Origin: CAYGYG01 sp964354155 | Lineage (GTDB): Bacteria > Hydrothermota > Tepidihabitantia > SM23-42 > CAYGYG01 | Assembly: GCA_964354155.1 (NCBI GenBank) | Contig: CAYGYG010000005.1 | Span: forward strand, 1 to 64,000 | DNA: 64,000 nt | Reading direction: 5' to 3' | Part shown: piece by piece, positions 33,309-41,907 of the stretch | Layout of the letters: each line of letters opens with the position of its first letter | Numbering within the stretch: position 1 is the stretch's first letter | The notes under the pieces: generated by a model | The model's database searches: none | Seen by the model: the letters and a program-made list of their open reading frames with translations, nothing else | Told to the model about the DNA's origin: nothing | Translations under genes and position numbers: made by a program

Positions 33309-34943
33309 TCAGCACTTACATTTCGCCAGACCGAGTGCTTCGCGGATCAAGACCACCGGTATGGTACCAAAACTCAGCAGCTGGTCATGGAATTCCTTTA
33401 AGTTGAAATCCTTGCCTTTCTTCTCCTGATAGTCTTTCTTAAGTTCGAGAATCTGTTTCTTCCCGATGAGATAGCTCAAAGGCTGGGTCGGGGAGATGGT
33501 GTAGCGAGTCACTTCCTTGATCGCATGGACCCGCTGCAGCTTGGCTTCGTTGACCAGGAAGTCGACGGCCTCGTCAAAACTCATCGTCTTGGTGTGGAGT
33601 CCGACATCGATGATGACGCGGCAGGCACGCCAGAGCTGGTCCTTCAACTTGAGCAGTTTCGTTCTTGAATCCGAATAGAATCCCGCGTCGTGCATCATCT
33701 CTTCGCAGTAGAGGGCCCAGCCTTCGGCAAAGACCGATGTGCCGAGCATGCGGCGGAGCTTGCGCGGGACGCGATTGGAATGGACCAATTGCAGGTGGTG
33801 ACCCGGGTATGCCTCATGCAGGGCAATGACCGGGATGCCATGGATCGGGTGTCCCTTGAGCGTTTCCTGCTGCTGTTCTCTGTCCAGGTGCGCTTCGACC
33901 GGCGTCACGTAGAAATACCCTTTCTGCCGGGTCTCGAAGGGAGCCGGCGGCATGTAGGCGGCATAGGGTATCGTGGGCCGGTCAAAGGGCGGCGTGTCGA
34001 TTACGGCCAGCTCCTCGCCCGGCGGTATGGTGACCAAATCCTTGGCGCGCACGAAATCGCGGGCCCGTTCCATTTCACGCCTATAGGTGGCAAGCAAATC
34101 CTTGGCTTCGGGGTGGTGAAGTTTTACGTCTTCGACCACTTTCACCCATGGTTTCGACTTGTCGATCATCCGGCTGGTTTCGGCCAGCTCCTTTTCGGTC
34201 GCGGTTTTTGCCTCACGTCCGATCGCCAACACCTCGTCGGCTTTATAGGGCAGCATGTGGTCAACACCAAGCTTGAAGTTGAACAATTTCTCGCCGATTG
34301 CGAAATCGCCTTTCGATCTCGCCAGATAGTCATTCTTGAGAAAAGCCCCGTATTCCGCAAAGGCCGCCGTCGCAACCAACGAGGCCTGTTTGAGTTCGTC
34401 CGCCAAGGCGGGTACCCGCGCTCCCAACTGGCCCACTACATCCTGAAAGAAGCTCTGACCGCCCTCGACGACTTCAAGGGCAAGCCGGGTGAACACTTCG
34501 GGTGAGTCCTTGAGGTTCACGCGGGCTTCACCGAGAAGTCTTGGGACCTGTTTGAGTCGGGCGAGAAATGATCGCGTGCGCTCTTCGATGGATGCGAAGT
34601 CACGAATGACAAGGATGAACAGGCCGTAAAGGCAGAGCGTTGCGTACGAAGAGGGGTCCTTTTGCCAGGGACGGATGTCCTCATAGGTTTTGACGCCGGA
34701 TTCCAAAGCGTTGATCAAGAGCTGCCAATCCAGATACTCATCCGCCGAGAGCTTACTCTTGTTCCATTGATTCAAACGCTGGATGTAGGCTTTGCTCTGC
34801 TTGTTGACGTTTTCAAGATAGTCCCGGTCCATGTGGTCGAGCTCATGATCGTATTGGTGGATACCGGCAAAAGTCGCGCCGCACGGGGAAGACTGCCAGA
34901 AGAAATCCAGAACTTCATCGACGAATCTATCGAATTCCGACAT
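33309..34943 (-). CDS. DUF885 family metallopeptidase-like protein
   Basis: 544 residues from the ATG at 34943, preceded by AAGGAGG; an upstream in-frame ATG lacks one. The family zinc-site motif HEAYPGHH (376-383) and EGWALYCEEMM (407 onward) are intact. There is no signal peptide, so it is probably cytosolic, unlike many lipoprotein DUF885 members. Likely a carboxypeptidase or dipeptidase, but substrates of this family are poorly defined. It is divergent from the MFS gene. Confidence 0.88.
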   Translation of the reverse strand: MSEFDRFVDEVLDFFWQSSPCGATFAGIHQYDHELDHMDRDYLENVNKQSKAYIQRLNQWNKSKLSADEYLDWQLLINALESGVKTYEDIRPWQKDPSSYATLCLYGLFILVIRDFASIEERTRSFLARLKQVPRLLGEARVNLKDSPEVFTRLALEVVEGGQSFFQDVVGQLGARVPALADELKQASLVATAAFAEYGAFLKNDYLARSKGDFAIGEKLFNFKLGVDHMLPYKADEVLAIGREAKTATEKELAETSRMIDKSKPWVKVVEDVKLHHPEAKDLLATYRREMERARDFVRAKDLVTIPPGEELAVIDTPPFDRPTIPYAAYMPPAPFETRQKGYFYVTPVEAHLDREQQQETLKGHPIHGIPVIALHEAYPGHHLQLVHSNRVPRKLRRMLGTSVFAEGWALYCEEMMHDAGFYSDSRTKLLKLKDQLWRACRVIIDVGLHTKTMSFDEAVDFLVNEAKLQRVHAIKEVTRYTISPTQPLSYLIGKKQILELKKDYQEKKGKDFNLKEFHDQLLSFGTIPVVLIREALGLAKCKC

Positions 34944-35032
34944 CAAACCTCCTTCTTGGGCCACATAAGACACGTTTGCCAGGACATAACCGACGCATCG
35001 ATCCCGGGATGGCCGATTGCCTACTCTTGTCC

Positions 35033-35060
35033 ATCGTACTGAAATTCAGCGCGTTGTCAA
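35033..35060 (-). promoter_or_regulatory. Promoter of the DUF885 gene
   Basis: Minus strand: TTGACA, 16 bp, TACGAT, about 90 nt upstream of the ATG. The -10 box is weaker than the others. Confidence 0.45.
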
Positions 35061-35080
35061 TGTCCAATGGAGAAAAGAGC

Positions 35081-35108
35081 TTGCTGACATGGGAAAACCA
35101 GGTAATAT
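35081..35108 (+). promoter_or_regulatory. Promoter of the MFS transporter gene
   Basis: TTGCTG, 16 bp, TAATAT, ending 6 nt before the GTG at 35115 (leaderless). Confidence 0.55.
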
Positions 35109-35114
35109 GGAGCC

Positions 35115-36314
35115 GTGAGCATCCTTGACAAATACGACCGCCGCATCTGGACGATCTTCTTGGCGCGCATGGTTACGGCTTTTGGTTTCGCGGTTGCAAT
35201 GCCCTATTTGAGCTTGTATTTCCACACCGAACTCGGCGTCCCGATGAGAATCGTCGGCGCGATTCTCATGGCCGCTGCGGCAACCGGGGCGCTGGCCCAG
35301 GTCTGGGGCGGCGAAATCAGCGACCGGCTCGGCCGCAAGGCGCTGATGGTGGTATCGATGGTCGTGCGGGGTGTCGTGTTTCTGGTCGTCGCCTACCTGA
35401 TCCATGTTCACAGTCACTACCTTGTTGTCGCTCTGTTCCTGCTGCTCAACTCCTTCATCGGTTCGCTCTTCATGCCGGCATCGAACGCGATGATCGCCGA
35501 TGTGGCTGATGCCAAGCTCCGGATTGAGGCCTACGGGCTCATCCGGATCGGCGCCAATGCCGGGTGGGCGATCGGTCCGGCCCTGGGCGGGTTCCTGGCT
35601 GGCTTTTCCTACGCTTCGCTCTTTATCATTACCGCGGGAACCTGTTTCGTATCGGGCCTGCTCATCAACTTCTTGACTGATGAGTCGTTAATCAAAGAAC
35701 CGGGTCGCGCACCAGGGTTCAAGGACATATTCTCCATCGTCAATGACCGCAGTTTCGTGCGCCTTTGTTTTTTCAGCGCAGTCATCTTCATTGTCATGGG
35801 CCAGCTGGTGTCGCCGCTCTCGGTATACGCGGTTGACCGGGTGGGCATCAGCAAGCTCCAGCTTGGCTACTTGTTCTCGCTCAACGGTCTGCTCATTGTT
35901 CTGTTCCAGTATCCGGCAACCCGCCTTATCCGGCCGGAGCACCTGACGCGATTCTTGGTCGCCAGTTGTCTTCTATACGGGATCGGGTACTTATCGGTCG
36001 GGTTCGGTGCATCGGTCGGCGCGCTCATGATATCCATTTTCATCATCACGCTCGGGGAGATGATCAACGCGCCAAGCGTCACCGCGTTGGCCTCGCAACT
36101 TGCTCCCGAGAACCGGCGCGGACGGTACATGGGGTTTTTCGGCTTGAGCGAGATGCTCGGCTGGTCCCTGGGGCCGTTCGTCGGCGGCATGCTGCTCGAT
36201 ATCTTTCCGGGCCGCTCGCCCTTGATCTGGGCTTTCATTCTGCTCTTGAGCTTGCTGGCGGCACGGGGGTTTGCGGGCATGAAGCAAGCCGCCCGGGCCG
36301 ACGGCCCGCGCTGA
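35115..36314 (+). CDS. MFS transporter
   Basis: 399 residues with about 12 predicted membrane helices. The loop 2-3 signature GGEISDRLGRKALM and the mid-protein RIGANAGWAIGPALGG are typical of drug/sugar:proton antiporters of the MFS. The GTG start lies 6 nt after a -10 box, matching the leaderless pattern of the window. The substrate is unknown. Confidence 0.88.
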   Translation: MSILDKYDRRIWTIFLARMVTAFGFAVAMPYLSLYFHTELGVPMRIVGAILMAAAATGALAQVWGGEISDRLGRKALMVVSMVVRGVVFLVVAYLIHVHSHYLVVALFLLLNSFIGSLFMPASNAMIADVADAKLRIEAYGLIRIGANAGWAIGPALGGFLAGFSYASLFIITAGTCFVSGLLINFLTDESLIKEPGRAPGFKDIFSIVNDRSFVRLCFFSAVIFIVMGQLVSPLSVYAVDRVGISKLQLGYLFSLNGLLIVLFQYPATRLIRPEHLTRFLVASCLLYGIGYLSVGFGASVGALMISIFIITLGEMINAPSVTALASQLAPENRRGRYMGFFGLSEMLGWSLGPFVGGMLLDIFPGRSPLIWAFILLLSLLAARGFAGMKQAARADGPR

Positions 36315-36482
36315 TCCTCGCCGGCAGCGATCTACGACATCGCCCGTCTTCGTCTCCTCGGTCATTTAGGCAATTGACGAAATGAGCGAAGTGAAGGGTA
36401 TGGGCACGGGAAGTGTGGGGCGGCGCGGTTCGGGTGGCTGACGGATTGGCCGGGGGCGTACCGGCCGCGAGCCTGTCGGGTC

Positions 36483-36653
36483 TTAAAGAACGACCGCCAG
36501 GCCGAGCCAGAAAACCAACCCGATGCGCTGCTGATGGCGAAAGTAGCGAAGGGCAAAATCACCGCCCCGGTCCATCTTCACGAACTTGATGCCGCTGGCC
36601 CAGGCAAAGATGCCCGGCAGCAGGAGCAGGGCAAGTTGCACCACGGAAACCAT
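36483..36653 (-). CDS. Small membrane protein of unknown function
   Basis: 56 residues from the ATG at 36653. Two hydrophobic segments (VVQLALLLLPGIFAWASGI and IGLVFWLGLAVVL) flank a charged loop with KMDRGGDFALRYFRH. A consensus promoter ends 5 nt upstream of this ATG, which makes a real leaderless gene more likely than the longer frame that opens at 36686. No homologue recognised. Confidence 0.55.
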   Translation of the reverse strand: MVSVVQLALLLLPGIFAWASGIKFVKMDRGGDFALRYFRHQQRIGLVFWLGLAVVL

Positions 36654-36658
36654 GGGCA

Positions 36659-36686
36659 AGTATAGCAAATCCGCCGGTTTCGTCAA
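36659..36686 (-). promoter_or_regulatory. Promoter of the small membrane protein gene
   Basis: Minus strand: TTGACG, 16 bp, TATACT. Confidence 0.7.
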
Positions 36687-36699
36687 TCAGTCTTGTAAC

Positions 36700-36731
36700 A
36701 GAGGTTGCTGAAGAAGTCTTCAGCAACCTCT
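36700..36731. repeat. Perfect 14-bp inverted repeat between divergent promoters
   Basis: AGAGGTTGCTGAAG, 4-nt loop, CTTCAGCAACCTCT. It has no T-run and lies upstream of both promoters (minus -35 at 36681-36686, plus -35 at 36742-36747), so it is not placed as a terminator of either gene; an operator or cruciform is more likely. Confidence 0.6.
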
Positions 36732-36741
36732 AACATAGTTG

Positions 36742-36769
36742 TTGACTTTCGACCGATTTCGCCTAAAAT
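36742..36769 (+). promoter_or_regulatory. Promoter of the HMG-CoA synthase operon
   Basis: TTGACT, 16 bp, TAAAAT; an 80-nt leader follows, with GGAGG at 36840-36844 before the ATG at 36850. Confidence 0.75.
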
Positions 36770-36849
36770 CTCGCCTGAGGTGCGGTGACATCGACAACAA
36801 CGTGATTCTACATTTCGTGGCCAAGCAGTTCTAACGATTGGAGGTTTCT

Positions 36850-37896
36850 ATGATTGGAATCGTTGGCTATGGTTCATACTTGCCGCGCTACCGGATCCGG
36901 GCCGATGAAATCGCCAAGCAATGGGGGATGGATGCGGAAGCGGTAAAGAAAGGTTTACTACTTCAGGAAAAGACGGTCCCGGCCCCGGACGAGGACACTA
37001 TTACAATTTCGGTCGAAGCGACCCGGAATGCTCTTAAACGGGCGGGCGTCGACCCCAAGTTGATCGGGGCCGTGTACGTTGGCTCAGAATCCCATCCTTA
37101 CGCGGTCAAGCCGAGCGGAACCACAGTGGCCGAGGTTTTCGGTATCGTACCTGATGTCCACATCGCCAGCTTTGAGTTCGCCTGCAAGGCCGGCACCGAG
37201 GCGATGTTCGTTGCCTACGGCTTAGTCAAGGCGGGACTGATGGATTATGCTCTGGCGATCGGCGCCGATACGTCACAGGGTGCGCCGGCCGATGCCCTGG
37301 AGTATTCCGCTTCCGCCGGGGGGACGGCTTACATAATCGGCAAGGAAAGAGTGGCGGCGGAGATTCTCGACACTTTCTCCTACACGACGGACACGCCGGA
37401 CTTCTGGCGGCGCGAATACCAGTTCTATCCCCGGCACGGCGGCCGATTCACCGGCGAGCCCGCCTACTTCAAGCATGTCGTGAGTGCCGGCCGCGAGTTG
37501 CTGAAGAAAATCAAAGTTACACCCAAAGACATTACTTACGCAGTTTTCCACATGCCGAACGGCAAGTTTCCAATGCAGGCCGGCAAGACCCTGGGTTTTA
37601 CCGAGGAACAGATGAAACCGGGTTGGATTGTGCCGCTGATGGGCAATACTTACTCAGGTTCATCGCCGACCGGGCTCTCGGCGACGCTCGATATCGCCAA
37701 GCCGGGCGAGACGATAGTGGTTGTTTCCTTCGGTTCCGGTGCCGGCAGCGACGCGTTCTTCATCAAGGTTACCGACACGATCAACGAGATACGCGACAAG
37801 GCAATCAAGGTCAGGGACATGCTGGAAGGGCGCCGGATCTATATTGATTATGGAACCTATGCCAAGTTCCGGCACAAAATCATAATGGCCGAGTAG
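36850..37896 (+). CDS. Archaeal-type hydroxymethylglutaryl-CoA synthase
   Basis: 348 residues, the length of archaeal HMG-CoA synthases. Opening MIGIVGYGSYLPRYRI, nucleophile C112 in FEFACKAGTEA, catalytic His in VFHMPNGKFP, and NTYSGSSPTGLSATLD. It condenses acetyl-CoA with acetoacetyl-CoA. It is followed at 16 bp by a thiolase and then a DUF35 protein, the gene trio that forms the substrate-channelling thiolase/HMGCS/DUF35 complex in methanogens. The ATG at 36850 is chosen for its GGAGG; a TTG at 36838 overlaps that site. Confidence 0.92.
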   Translation: MIGIVGYGSYLPRYRIRADEIAKQWGMDAEAVKKGLLLQEKTVPAPDEDTITISVEATRNALKRAGVDPKLIGAVYVGSESHPYAVKPSGTTVAEVFGIVPDVHIASFEFACKAGTEAMFVAYGLVKAGLMDYALAIGADTSQGAPADALEYSASAGGTAYIIGKERVAAEILDTFSYTTDTPDFWRREYQFYPRHGGRFTGEPAYFKHVVSAGRELLKKIKVTPKDITYAVFHMPNGKFPMQAGKTLGFTEEQMKPGWIVPLMGNTYSGSSPTGLSATLDIAKPGETIVVVSFGSGAGSDAFFIKVTDTINEIRDKAIKVRDMLEGRRIYIDYGTYAKFRHKIIMAE

Positions 37897-37912
37897 GCGG
37901 CAGGAGATTACG

Positions 37913-39058
37913 ATGCGAGAAGTGGCAATAATCGGTTCAGGCATGACTAAGTTCGGCGAACTCTGGAAGAGCTCAATGCGTGACATCTATGTGGAAGCCG
38001 CGCTCAAAGCCATCGATGATGCCCGGGTCGACCATATCGACGGCCTATATGTTGGGTGCATGTCCAGCGGCCTTTTCGTGGGCCAGGAACATGTCGGCGC
38101 CTTGATGGCCGACTACCTGGGGTTCGGGAACGTTCCCGCGGTGCGCGTTGAATCGGCATGCGCTTCGGGCGGTTTTGCATTCCGGCAGGCCTTCATGGAT
38201 GTTGCCTCAGGGATGAGCGATATTATCTTGGTCGGCGGGGTCGAGAAGATGACGGATGGTGCCGACGTGACGTATGCTCTGGCAACGGCCGCGGACCAGG
38301 AGTACGAAGTCTACAACGGGGTCACCTTCCCCGGAATCTACGCCATGATTGCCCATGCTCACATGAAGGAATTCGGCACGACGCGGGAACAGCTGGCGAT
38401 GGTGGCGGCTAAGAACCACAAGCACGGGTCCCTCAACCCCAACGCTCAATTTCCGGCGCTGGTCAGCGTGGAGGCGGTTCTCAAATCGACCATGGTAGCT
38501 GATCCGTTGCGGCTGCTCGATTGTTCGCCGGTCAGCGATGGTGCGGCCTGTGTGATCCTGGCGCCGCTTGAGATCGCCCGGAAATACACCAGCACACCGG
38601 TGCGAGTGATCGGTTCCGGGGCGGCGTCAGACACGCTTGCTTTGCACCAACGGGAAACCCTGACGACGCTGAAATCGGTCAAACTGGCCGCGGAACGTGC
38701 CTACAAGATGGCTAACATCAGACCTGAGGATATTCAGCTGGCCGAAGTTCACGACTGCTTCACCATTGCCGAAATCGTGGTTACCGAAGACCTGGGGTTC
38801 TTCCCCAAAGGCAAGGGCGGCGAAGCGGTTGAGAAAGGTGTGACGTCGCTGGAGGGCAAGATCCCGGTCAACACCAGCGGCGGGCTCAAGTCCAAGGGTC
38901 ATCCGGTTGGCGCTACCGGGGTTGCACAGGTCATCGAGATCTACGAACAGCTCCAGGGTAAGGCGGGCAAACGTCAAGTCAAGAACGCGCGCCTTGGTCT
39001 TACTCAGAATATGGGCGGTTCGGGCGCTTCGTCCGTGGTCCATATCTTCAGCGTGTAA
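37913..39058 (+). CDS. Acetyl-CoA acetyltransferase (archaeal/SCP-x-type thiolase)
   Basis: 381 residues. Nucleophile C83 in VESACASGGFA, EVHDCFTIAE, and GLKSKGHPVGATG near the C-terminus. The archaeal/SCP-x thiolase branch lacks the extra loop of bacterial thiolases and works with DUF35. It makes acetoacetyl-CoA for the HMG-CoA synthase encoded immediately upstream. Confidence 0.92.
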   Translation: MREVAIIGSGMTKFGELWKSSMRDIYVEAALKAIDDARVDHIDGLYVGCMSSGLFVGQEHVGALMADYLGFGNVPAVRVESACASGGFAFRQAFMDVASGMSDIILVGGVEKMTDGADVTYALATAADQEYEVYNGVTFPGIYAMIAHAHMKEFGTTREQLAMVAAKNHKHGSLNPNAQFPALVSVEAVLKSTMVADPLRLLDCSPVSDGAACVILAPLEIARKYTSTPVRVIGSGAASDTLALHQRETLTTLKSVKLAAERAYKMANIRPEDIQLAEVHDCFTIAEIVVTEDLGFFPKGKGGEAVEKGVTSLEGKIPVNTSGGLKSKGHPVGATGVAQVIEIYEQLQGKAGKRQVKNARLGLTQNMGGSGASSVVHIFSV

Positions 39059-39068
39059 AGGAGGTCAG

Positions 39069-39458
39069 ATGCCTTCGCCAAGATATCGCCGAGAAATGCC
39101 GCAACGTTATCGCATGGAAGCTGGTAAATGCAAGCGTTGCGGGAAGATCTTTTTTCCGCCGCGGCTCATCTGCAGCCGTTGCCAGAGCCGCGAGTTTGAC
39201 AGCATTGTCCTGAGTGACGAAGGGAAAGTCATCAGTTTCACGGTAACCCGGGTTGCTCCTCAGCCATTTCTGATGCTGCAGCCCTATGTCAACGCCATTG
39301 TCGAACTGAAGGATGGGGTACGGCTGACGACTCAGGTGGTTGACTGCTTGCCGGACGAAGTTACGATCGGCAAACCGGTCAAAATTGTCTTCAGAAAAAT
39401 CCAGGAGGAAGGCGCATCCGGGATTATTTGCTACGGGTACAAATGCGTGCCGGCATGA
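39069..39458 (+). CDS. DUF35 zinc-ribbon/OB-fold protein
   Basis: 129 residues from the ATG at 39069, with AAAGGAGG upstream. The rubredoxin-like ribbon CKRCG (C21, C24) and CSRCQ (C35, C38) is followed by an OB-fold. In the characterised methanogen complex, DUF35 bridges thiolase and HMG-CoA synthase and shares the CoA site. Its stop overlaps a small ORF by ATGA. Confidence 0.9.
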   Translation: MPSPRYRREMPQRYRMEAGKCKRCGKIFFPPRLICSRCQSREFDSIVLSDEGKVISFTVTRVAPQPFLMLQPYVNAIVELKDGVRLTTQVVDCLPDEVTIGKPVKIVFRKIQEEGASGIICYGYKCVPA

Positions 39459-39607
39459 ACTTGGCGCACCTCGACGAGATTTTCCGGTTGCTCGGTTTCC
39501 TCGAAAGAAGACGGCTTTCTATCACGGTGAGCGTCCCCGGGGGCGGTTTTTCCACCGTGCTGCCGGCGGTTGGTGTAAGGAGCGGTCATGTACCGAATCG
39601 AGTCTAA
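39455..39607 (+). CDS. Small coupled ORF, possible BCCP-N-terminus-like peptide
   Basis: 50 residues starting in the ATGA overlap with DUF35 and ending 20 bp inside the carboxylase gene. It begins with an amphipathic helix (DEIFRLLGFLERR) then a strand (LSITVSVPGG), which recalls the helix-strand N-terminal region of biotin carboxyl carrier proteins; no biotin site is present. It fills an otherwise unexplained 130-bp gap, and translational coupling argues for expression. Function unproven. Confidence 0.4.
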   Translation: MNLAHLDEIFRLLGFLERRRLSITVSVPGGGFSTVLPAVGVRSGHVPNRV

Positions 39608-41195
39608 GGTCGACAAGAACGATCAAGAGTTTAAAGAGAACCTGGTCTATAACAAGCAGGTGGTCGATGATTTCAGATCGCACCTGGCCGAGATAAAGAA
39701 GGGCGGACCGCCCGACGCGATCGAGAAACATAAGGCACGCAAGAAACTGCTTGTTCGGGAACGGCTCGTGCGGCTGTTCGATCCGAACACGCCGTTTCTT
39801 GAGTTGAGCACCCTGGCGGCGTTTGGGCTCCACGCCGACGAAGCCCCGGCCGCAGGCATAATCACCGGGATCGGTGTTATTCATGGCCGTGAGGTCCTCG
39901 TTGTTGCCAACGATGCCACGGTGAAGGGCGGCACGTACTTTCCCGAGACTATCAAGAAACACATCCGCGCCCAGGGGATCGCGATCGAGAATCGCCTGCC
40001 TTGTATCTATCTGGTGGACTCGGGCGGCATCTTCCTGCCGCTGCAGTCCGGGACTTTCCCGGACCGTGACCATTTCGGCCGCATTTTCTACAACCAGGCC
40101 CGGATGTCGGCGATGAACATTCCGCAGATATCGGTGGTGCTAGGCTCGTGCACCGCCGGAGGCGCCTATGTGCCGGCGATGAGCGACGAAACGGTCATTG
40201 TCCGGCGGCAGGGGACGATTTTCATCGGCGGACCGCCGCTGGTCAAGGCGGCGACCGGTGAAGAGGTCTCGGATGAGGATTTGGGGGGGGCCGATGTCCA
40301 TTGCCGGATCTCGGGGGTCTCGGACCACTACGCGCTCAATGACGAACACGCCCTTGAGATCACGCGGAACATAGTGCAGAACCTGAACACGCCGAAGAAG
40401 TGCGAACTGGACCGGACCGAGCCTGAAGAGCCGTATTATGATCCGGAGGAGATGCTCGGCATCGTGCCGCGCGACCTCCGCAAACCTTTCGACCTGCGCG
40501 AGATCATCGCGCGTGTTGCCGATGGCAGCCGGTTTCATGAATTCAAAGAGCTCTACGGCCCGACGATCGTATGCGGATTCGCCCGGATCATGGGTTATCC
40601 AGTGGGCATTCTGGCCAACAATGGGGTGCTCTTTTCCGAAAGTGCGGTCAAAGGTGCGCACTTCATTTCGCTGTGCGCGGTACGCAAGATACCGTTGCTC
40701 TTCCTGCAGAATATCACCGGTTTCATCGTCGGCAAGCAGTACGAACACGGCGGCATTGCCAAAGACGGCGCCAAGATGGTCCACGCGGTGGCCAATGCCG
40801 ATGTGCCCAAGTTTACCGTCATTGTCGGGGGATCATATGGCGCCGGTAACTACGCGATGTGCGGGCGCGCCTATGGGGCAAGGCTCCTATTGATGTGGCC
40901 GAACGCCAAAATCTGCGTCATGGGTGGGGAGCAGGCCTCGAACGTGTTACTGACCGTCAAGCTCGCCGGATTGAAAAAGAAAGGGCTGGGCATGACGAGG
41001 GAAGAACAGGACAAGTTCCGCAAGCCCATCCTGGACAAGTATGACGAAGAATCGAGTGCCTATTACAGCACCGCCCGGCTCTGGGATGACGGTATCATCA
41101 ATCCACTCGATACCAGGAATGTGCTGGCACTGGGCATCTCGATGTCTTTGAACGCGCCGATTCCCGACCACCGATTCGGGGTATTTCGAATGTAG
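39588..41195 (+). CDS. Acyl-CoA carboxylase carboxyltransferase subunit, methylcrotonyl-CoA type
   Basis: 535 residues, the length of MCC beta chains. The carboxyltransferase N-domain has KGGTYFPETIKKHIRAQ and SGGIFLPLQ, typical of MCC beta, and GSCTAGGAYVPAMSDE; the C-domain has QNITGFIVGKQYEHGG and GGSYGAGNYAMCGRAY. It transfers carboxyl from biotin to an acyl-CoA. Neither a biotin carboxylase nor a carrier gene lies alongside. Position after HMG-CoA synthase hints at C5/C6 branched acyl-CoA chemistry. AAGGAG precedes the ATG. Confidence 0.9.
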   Translation: MYRIESKVDKNDQEFKENLVYNKQVVDDFRSHLAEIKKGGPPDAIEKHKARKKLLVRERLVRLFDPNTPFLELSTLAAFGLHADEAPAAGIITGIGVIHGREVLVVANDATVKGGTYFPETIKKHIRAQGIAIENRLPCIYLVDSGGIFLPLQSGTFPDRDHFGRIFYNQARMSAMNIPQISVVLGSCTAGGAYVPAMSDETVIVRRQGTIFIGGPPLVKAATGEEVSDEDLGGADVHCRISGVSDHYALNDEHALEITRNIVQNLNTPKKCELDRTEPEEPYYDPEEMLGIVPRDLRKPFDLREIIARVADGSRFHEFKELYGPTIVCGFARIMGYPVGILANNGVLFSESAVKGAHFISLCAVRKIPLLFLQNITGFIVGKQYEHGGIAKDGAKMVHAVANADVPKFTVIVGGSYGAGNYAMCGRAYGARLLLMWPNAKICVMGGEQASNVLLTVKLAGLKKKGLGMTREEQDKFRKPILDKYDEESSAYYSTARLWDDGIINPLDTRNVLALGISMSLNAPIPDHRFGVFRM

Positions 41196-41229
41196 TCGGA
41201 GCGGCAAGCGCGTACTAATCGGAGGATGA

Positions 41230-41565
41230 ATGTTGAAGATTGACTTCAGCGACTTTATTAAGACGATCGATGAACCGTGGTTGCCCCAGGATATCGCCTA
41301 TGTCAACGATACGTGCTTGAGAATGGCGAAGATCCACGGGGTCTATGATTGGCATGTGCATCGCAGTGAGGACGAGTTCTTCTACGTCATCAAGGGCAGC
41401 ATCTTCATCGATCTGGAGAAGCAGAGCGTAGAACTGAAAGAGCAGCAAGGATACCTGGTCCGCCGGGGAGTGAAGCATCGTTCGCGTTCGGACAAACCGG
41501 CCTGGGTTTTGCTCATCGAACCTACGGCAACCAAGACCAGAGGCGAAGCGAACGTCAAAAAGTAG
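41230..41565 (+). CDS. Small cupin-domain protein
   Basis: 111 residues with cupin motif 1 (WHVHRSEDEFFYVIKG) and motif 2 (GYLVRRGVKHRSRSD), including the usual His-x-His and Glu metal ligands. It could be a mannose-6-phosphate-isomerase-like or sensing cupin; substrate unknown. GGAGG lies 4 nt before the ATG. It is the last intact gene of the HMG-CoA synthase operon. Confidence 0.85.
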   Translation: MLKIDFSDFIKTIDEPWLPQDIAYVNDTCLRMAKIHGVYDWHVHRSEDEFFYVIKGSIFIDLEKQSVELKEQQGYLVRRGVKHRSRSDKPAWVLLIEPTATKTRGEANVKK

Positions 41566-41580
41566 CCGCTGACCCGGCAA

Positions 41581-41884
41581 GGTGCCGGCATCGAGGAAGC
41601 GATAACCGTCGACGAAACCCGTTTGGACCGGGCGAGAAAGACCACCGGCCTGATTGTTGGGCCGATTTTATTTGCTTTCATTTACCTCCTCCCGATGCCC
41701 GGTCTCGGGGTTGGGGCACACCGCCAGCTGCGATCCTGGTCCTGATCGTAACGTCGTGGGTTACCGAAGCGATTCCGATTCCGATGACCGCTCTGGCCGG
41801 GCCGGAATTCTGTTCGACGTCATTGGCTTTTTCATCGTCCTATTTGGTCTTTTCATATTTCTGCCCCTGGCCGGGATAAAATGA
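41581..41884 (+). pseudogene. Remnant of an SLC13/DASS-type anion transporter
   Basis: In frame from 41581: DETRLDRARKTTGLIVGPIL, FAFIYLLPMPGLG, HRQL. After a one-base loss near 41731 the next frame gives AILVLIVTSWVTEAIPIPMT and ALAGP, the TEAIPIP signature of divalent-anion:Na+ symporters. A third frame then gives FFIVLFGLFIFLPLAGI, the C-terminal helix. About 350 central residues are missing, so this is a frameshifted gene with a large internal deletion. Confidence 0.75.
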
Positions 41885-41907
41885 CCGGAGGGGAAGGAGC
41901 ACGAACG

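Noticed and set aside
36315..36482. Small gene after the MFS transporter
   Set aside because: Short frames only, with no promoter, ribosome site or recognisable motif.
36700..36731. Intrinsic terminator
   Set aside because: No T-run on either strand, and both flanking genes are transcribed away from it.
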